In this document: in pieces, positions 61,876-64,000 of the stretch | How positions within the stretch are numbered: the first letter of the stretch is position 1 | How the letters are laid out: each line of letters starts with the position of its first letter | Origin: Bryobacteraceae bacterium | GTDB taxonomy: Bacteria; Acidobacteriota; Terriglobia; Bryobacterales; Bryobacteraceae | DNA: 64,000 nt | Direction of reading: 5' to 3' | Assembly (NCBI GenBank): GCA_029975915.1 | Contig: JARKOC010000248.1 | Location: 77,433 to 141,432, forward strand | The notes under the pieces: model-generated | The model's input: only the letters and a program-made list of their open reading frames with translations | Told to the model about the DNA's origin: nothing | The model's database searches: none | Made by a program: the position numbers and the translations under genes

Positions 61876-63315
61876 CTATGAAGTCATATCCTCCACGCGG
61901 AGGCGGACGGCTGGGTCGCCGAGGATGACGTAATTGCGCGCATCATCGCGGGCGACCCATCGGTTGGCAAGGACGGCGTCGGTCACTTGCCCTGGAAGTA
62001 TGGAACGCTGCCTTTTCAAGTCAGCAAGTTCGGCCGTGAGCACGGCCCAACGAAGATTGAACTGGTCTGTGCATTGCCCGATCCGTTCGCCCTTCATGAC
62101 ACGGACCATAACGTCACGGAACTCCTGAATCTGCGGAGCGCTCCGGCCTGCCTGGAACGAATAAGACCAAGCCCGGTCAATGTGTGCAAGGACCGCCTGC
62201 GCTCCGCGGGCCAGCATCACCTGGGGCAGCCTGGCTACCATTGGGCCAGGAGCGATCTGCTTCGGGCTGCCATCGGGAAGATGCGAGTAGTTGTCGAATT
62301 GAGGACAGCCACCGCCGTAGCAGGCGAAAAAGAAGTGGATCAGTCCACTGATGCGGGTGTCCTCAGGGATGTCGGACGCCGCGAAGTAATGTTCCTCACT
62401 GGCCGGCCCGCCCTCCCAATCCTGGCAGAGGACGGCCCCTTGTGAGGATTTCAGACGCGGATCCGCGGCTTCGAAACCGACTCCATGCGAACCCGTGAAG
62501 AGAAGAGCGGGAGGGCCTGGGTCGGCTTTGCCCCTCAGGAGAGCCGTCAGATTCTCTTTCGTGGCGTCGTCGCCCAGAAACGGCTGGAGTCCGAATCCCT
62601 GCTTCGTCCCCAGCGGCTTTTGCGAGCCGGCGCCTTGAACGAACGGCAACGCAACCTGACTGTGGAGCAGGCCAGTTGCGCGATCGCCGAGGTTGCGGGT
62701 GTTAAAGACGGCGATCCGCTTTCCGTGCGGCACATCTTGCGCGTTCTCATAGGCGGCCACGCCCTCGGCGTAGGCGCGGTATTCCTGCGGAGTTTCAAAA
62801 CAGATCCGGCCCACGCACCAGTAGGCGTCCAGGAGGTATTGGAACTCGAATGGGATCTGCTCCGGCGTTCCCACAATAGCCAGATACAGTGGCACGCCCA
62901 AGGAGGGATCGACGTTCGCCAGACCCACCTGGAACTTTGCGAGCCAGGAGCGCACGGTCTCGCCTTCCTGGTATCCTGCCGGCCCATCGAAGATCTTAAA
63001 GAGGCTGGGGTCGTTGACCTGGCCGCGTCTTAACTCAATCAGCGGCTCGAGCGCTGAACGGATCTGGGGATCGATGCCCTCAGGGAAGATGATCCCCCAA
63101 CCCGCCTCATCGAGGCGGTTTGGATCGATTTCGGATATCGCCAGAAAGTCGGTGTTCTCAGCCTCTCCACGCGACCTGACAGCGTTGGGATCCTCGCCAA
63201 TTTGATCCAGGTCAGCAGCAGTCAACCCTGGCAGGATTTGGCCGGAGGCGGCTTGGATCCCGATCGGGAGCGGCATTTCATCGGGTGTCAATGGGGCAAG
63301 TGCGGGGCTGCTCAT
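61876..63315 (-). CDS. CHAT/caspase-like cysteine protease next to the gasdermin
   Basis: The 479-residue protein starts after an AAAGGA site. Its C-terminal half is a caspase-clan domain: the catalytic His277 in LLFTGSHGVGFE and Cys332 in HFFFACYGGGCP form the dyad, and the end NYVILGDPAVRLRVE matches CHAT and C25 peptidases. The N-terminal half (residues 1-200), with YLAIVGTPEQIPFEFQYLLDAYWCVGR, resembles C25-type sequence. CHAT and caspase-like proteases pair with bacterial gasdermins, which they cut and activate. The target here is probably the neighbouring gasdermin. The gap to it is 159 bp, and 71 bp to the upstream gene. Confidence 0.8.
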   Translation of the reverse strand: MSSPALAPLTPDEMPLPIGIQAASGQILPGLTAADLDQIGEDPNAVRSRGEAENTDFLAISEIDPNRLDEAGWGIIFPEGIDPQIRSALEPLIELRRGQVNDPSLFKIFDGPAGYQEGETVRSWLAKFQVGLANVDPSLGVPLYLAIVGTPEQIPFEFQYLLDAYWCVGRICFETPQEYRAYAEGVAAYENAQDVPHGKRIAVFNTRNLGDRATGLLHSQVALPFVQGAGSQKPLGTKQGFGLQPFLGDDATKENLTALLRGKADPGPPALLFTGSHGVGFEAADPRLKSSQGAVLCQDWEGGPASEEHYFAASDIPEDTRISGLIHFFFACYGGGCPQFDNYSHLPDGSPKQIAPGPMVARLPQVMLARGAQAVLAHIDRAWSYSFQAGRSAPQIQEFRDVMVRVMKGERIGQCTDQFNLRWAVLTAELADLKRQRSILPGQVTDAVLANRWVARDDARNYVILGDPAVRLRVEDMTS

Positions 63316-63386
63316 TCATTCGTCCTTTCAGCGCCAGACAGTGCATAACTGACGTGCACTTGGATTAGGCCGGGCTTGATTCTTTC

Positions 63387-64000
63387 TCATACGGGCTTGA
63401 GGGGGCGATAGCTTTCGCCGGCCAGCCCGCCGGTCAATCTCCAATAGATCTCCTCGCCAATCTCGAAACTAAGCTGACTGAGGGAGATTCCGAGCTTGAA
63501 CCGGGACTTGTCGCCTGACGCGGCGAATCTGGTTCGCATTTGGCGCAGCACCTCCAAAGAAGAGCCATCGCCAATTGAGCGAAGCGATTCAAAAGCCTGG
63601 TACCGAAGTTGCCACTCGCCCTCTGGAGAGAAGCCAGACGCCAGATTGATGCAGCCCCGTTTGGCGGCCCCGGACAAGTTGTCCGACACCAGGTCATGGC
63701 AGAGAGCCCGCAACTCCGCGACGGCCTGGGCCGAACCTCGCGATTCCCTGTGCTGGGACAGAATAGTGGCGTAGGAGCGGAGAGCCCGGCTCGCCACATA
63801 GGGGTCGCCGTCGAGCAAACAACGGCGGAGAAAATCGCATTCAGGGCCGTCGAGCGATGCGATGCCGAGACGACCGATCATATAGGCGACATGACCAGCC
63901 CACTCGGGCTTGTCGAGGAAAGGCAGGATCGCCCGTTGGGTGACAACGACCGGATTCATCAGGCAGAGAGTGTCGGTGATCGCCCACATGATGTCGCTGT
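63387..64000 (-). CDS. Helical-repeat (HEAT-like) C-terminal region of a larger protein, partial
   Basis: The frame is open to the window edge; at least 203 residues are visible. The sequence is alpha-helical with repeats such as RAILPFLDKPEWAGHVAYMIGRLG, CDFLRRCLLDGDPYVASRALRSYATIL and AFESLRSIGDGSSLEVLRQM, which suit HEAT-type helices. Such a C-terminus occurs in STAND or NACHT-like sensors and in EAD-type adaptor proteins, but the N-terminal domain that would decide lies outside. Being first in the gasdermin run, it is the best candidate for the infection sensor. The family call is inference. Confidence 0.55.
   Translation of the reverse strand, partial: SDIMWAITDTLCLMNPVVVTQRAILPFLDKPEWAGHVAYMIGRLGIASLDGPECDFLRRCLLDGDPYVASRALRSYATILSQHRESRGSAQAVAELRALCHDLVSDNLSGAAKRGCINLASGFSPEGEWQLRYQAFESLRSIGDGSSLEVLRQMRTRFAASGDKSRFKLGISLSQLSFEIGEEIYWRLTGGLAGESYRPLKPV

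Overview
The window is a high-GC bacterial chromosome segment that looks like Acidobacteriota, probably the Solibacter/Bryobacter group. The evidence is two tandem Oar-like receptors of about 1,140 residues with an N-terminal carboxypeptidase-regulatory domain, a DUF1080 protein, several Tat-exported proteins of unknown function, a STGPKTEAGKARSSRNAVTHGL-type family I associate with acidobacterial genomes, and strong GC bias at third codon positions that gives very long antisense shadow reading frames. I saw no rRNA, tRNA, CRISPR array or intact insertion sequence.

Layout. 1-2263: heme genes, with the end of hemA, a fused hemC-hemD, and a small PHPT1/Ocnus-like gene. 2242-14706: mixed metabolic genes, including a GT4 glycosyltransferase, APC permease, folD, coaE, an HtrA-like protease, DUF1080, a ferredoxin, an aldose epimerase, a DnaC-like ATPase, a UroD-family protein and a ManD-like dehydratase. 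14723-20949 (minus): a complete-looking cytochrome c maturation run, ccmE-ccmF-zinc ribbon-carboxypeptidase-regulatory protein-ccmA-B-C-D, whose CcmE carries Cys in place of the heme-binding His. 21177-24493: lspA and ileS. 24595-28340: a TPR protein and a large beta-propeller/phosphoesterase. 28432-34474: the rimP-nusA-infB-ylxP-rbfA translation operon. 34947-38466: apbE, hemE and protoporphyrinogen oxidase. 38908-46032: the paired Oar-like receptors, each with a strong terminator, followed by a Tat-exported probable glycan enzyme.

46179-55200 is accessory in character. It holds small secreted proteins, a YfhO-like membrane protein, a PQQ-type propeller and a 79-residue ORF, the last two each lying between inverted copies of one 45-bp repeat family. 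It also holds a decayed duplicate of the serA 3' end and a NYN-domain nuclease gene with a hairpin leader. Serine biosynthesis genes (serA and a class V aminotransferase), a YqeY protein, a glycerophosphodiesterase, a BNR-repeat protein and a ThiS/MoaD-like protein follow.

The most striking locus is at the right edge (60904-64000, minus strand). A probable bacterial gasdermin of 270 residues (Cys3, PRAGI-PL motif) lies directly downstream of a CHAT/caspase-like cysteine protease (His277/Cys332) and of the C-terminal part of a helical-repeat protein that runs off the window. This matches the architecture of gasdermin abortive-infection systems, in which a protease cuts off a C-terminal inhibitory tail and the freed gasdermin makes membrane pores. 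The sensor gene is incomplete here, so how the system is triggered cannot be read from this window.
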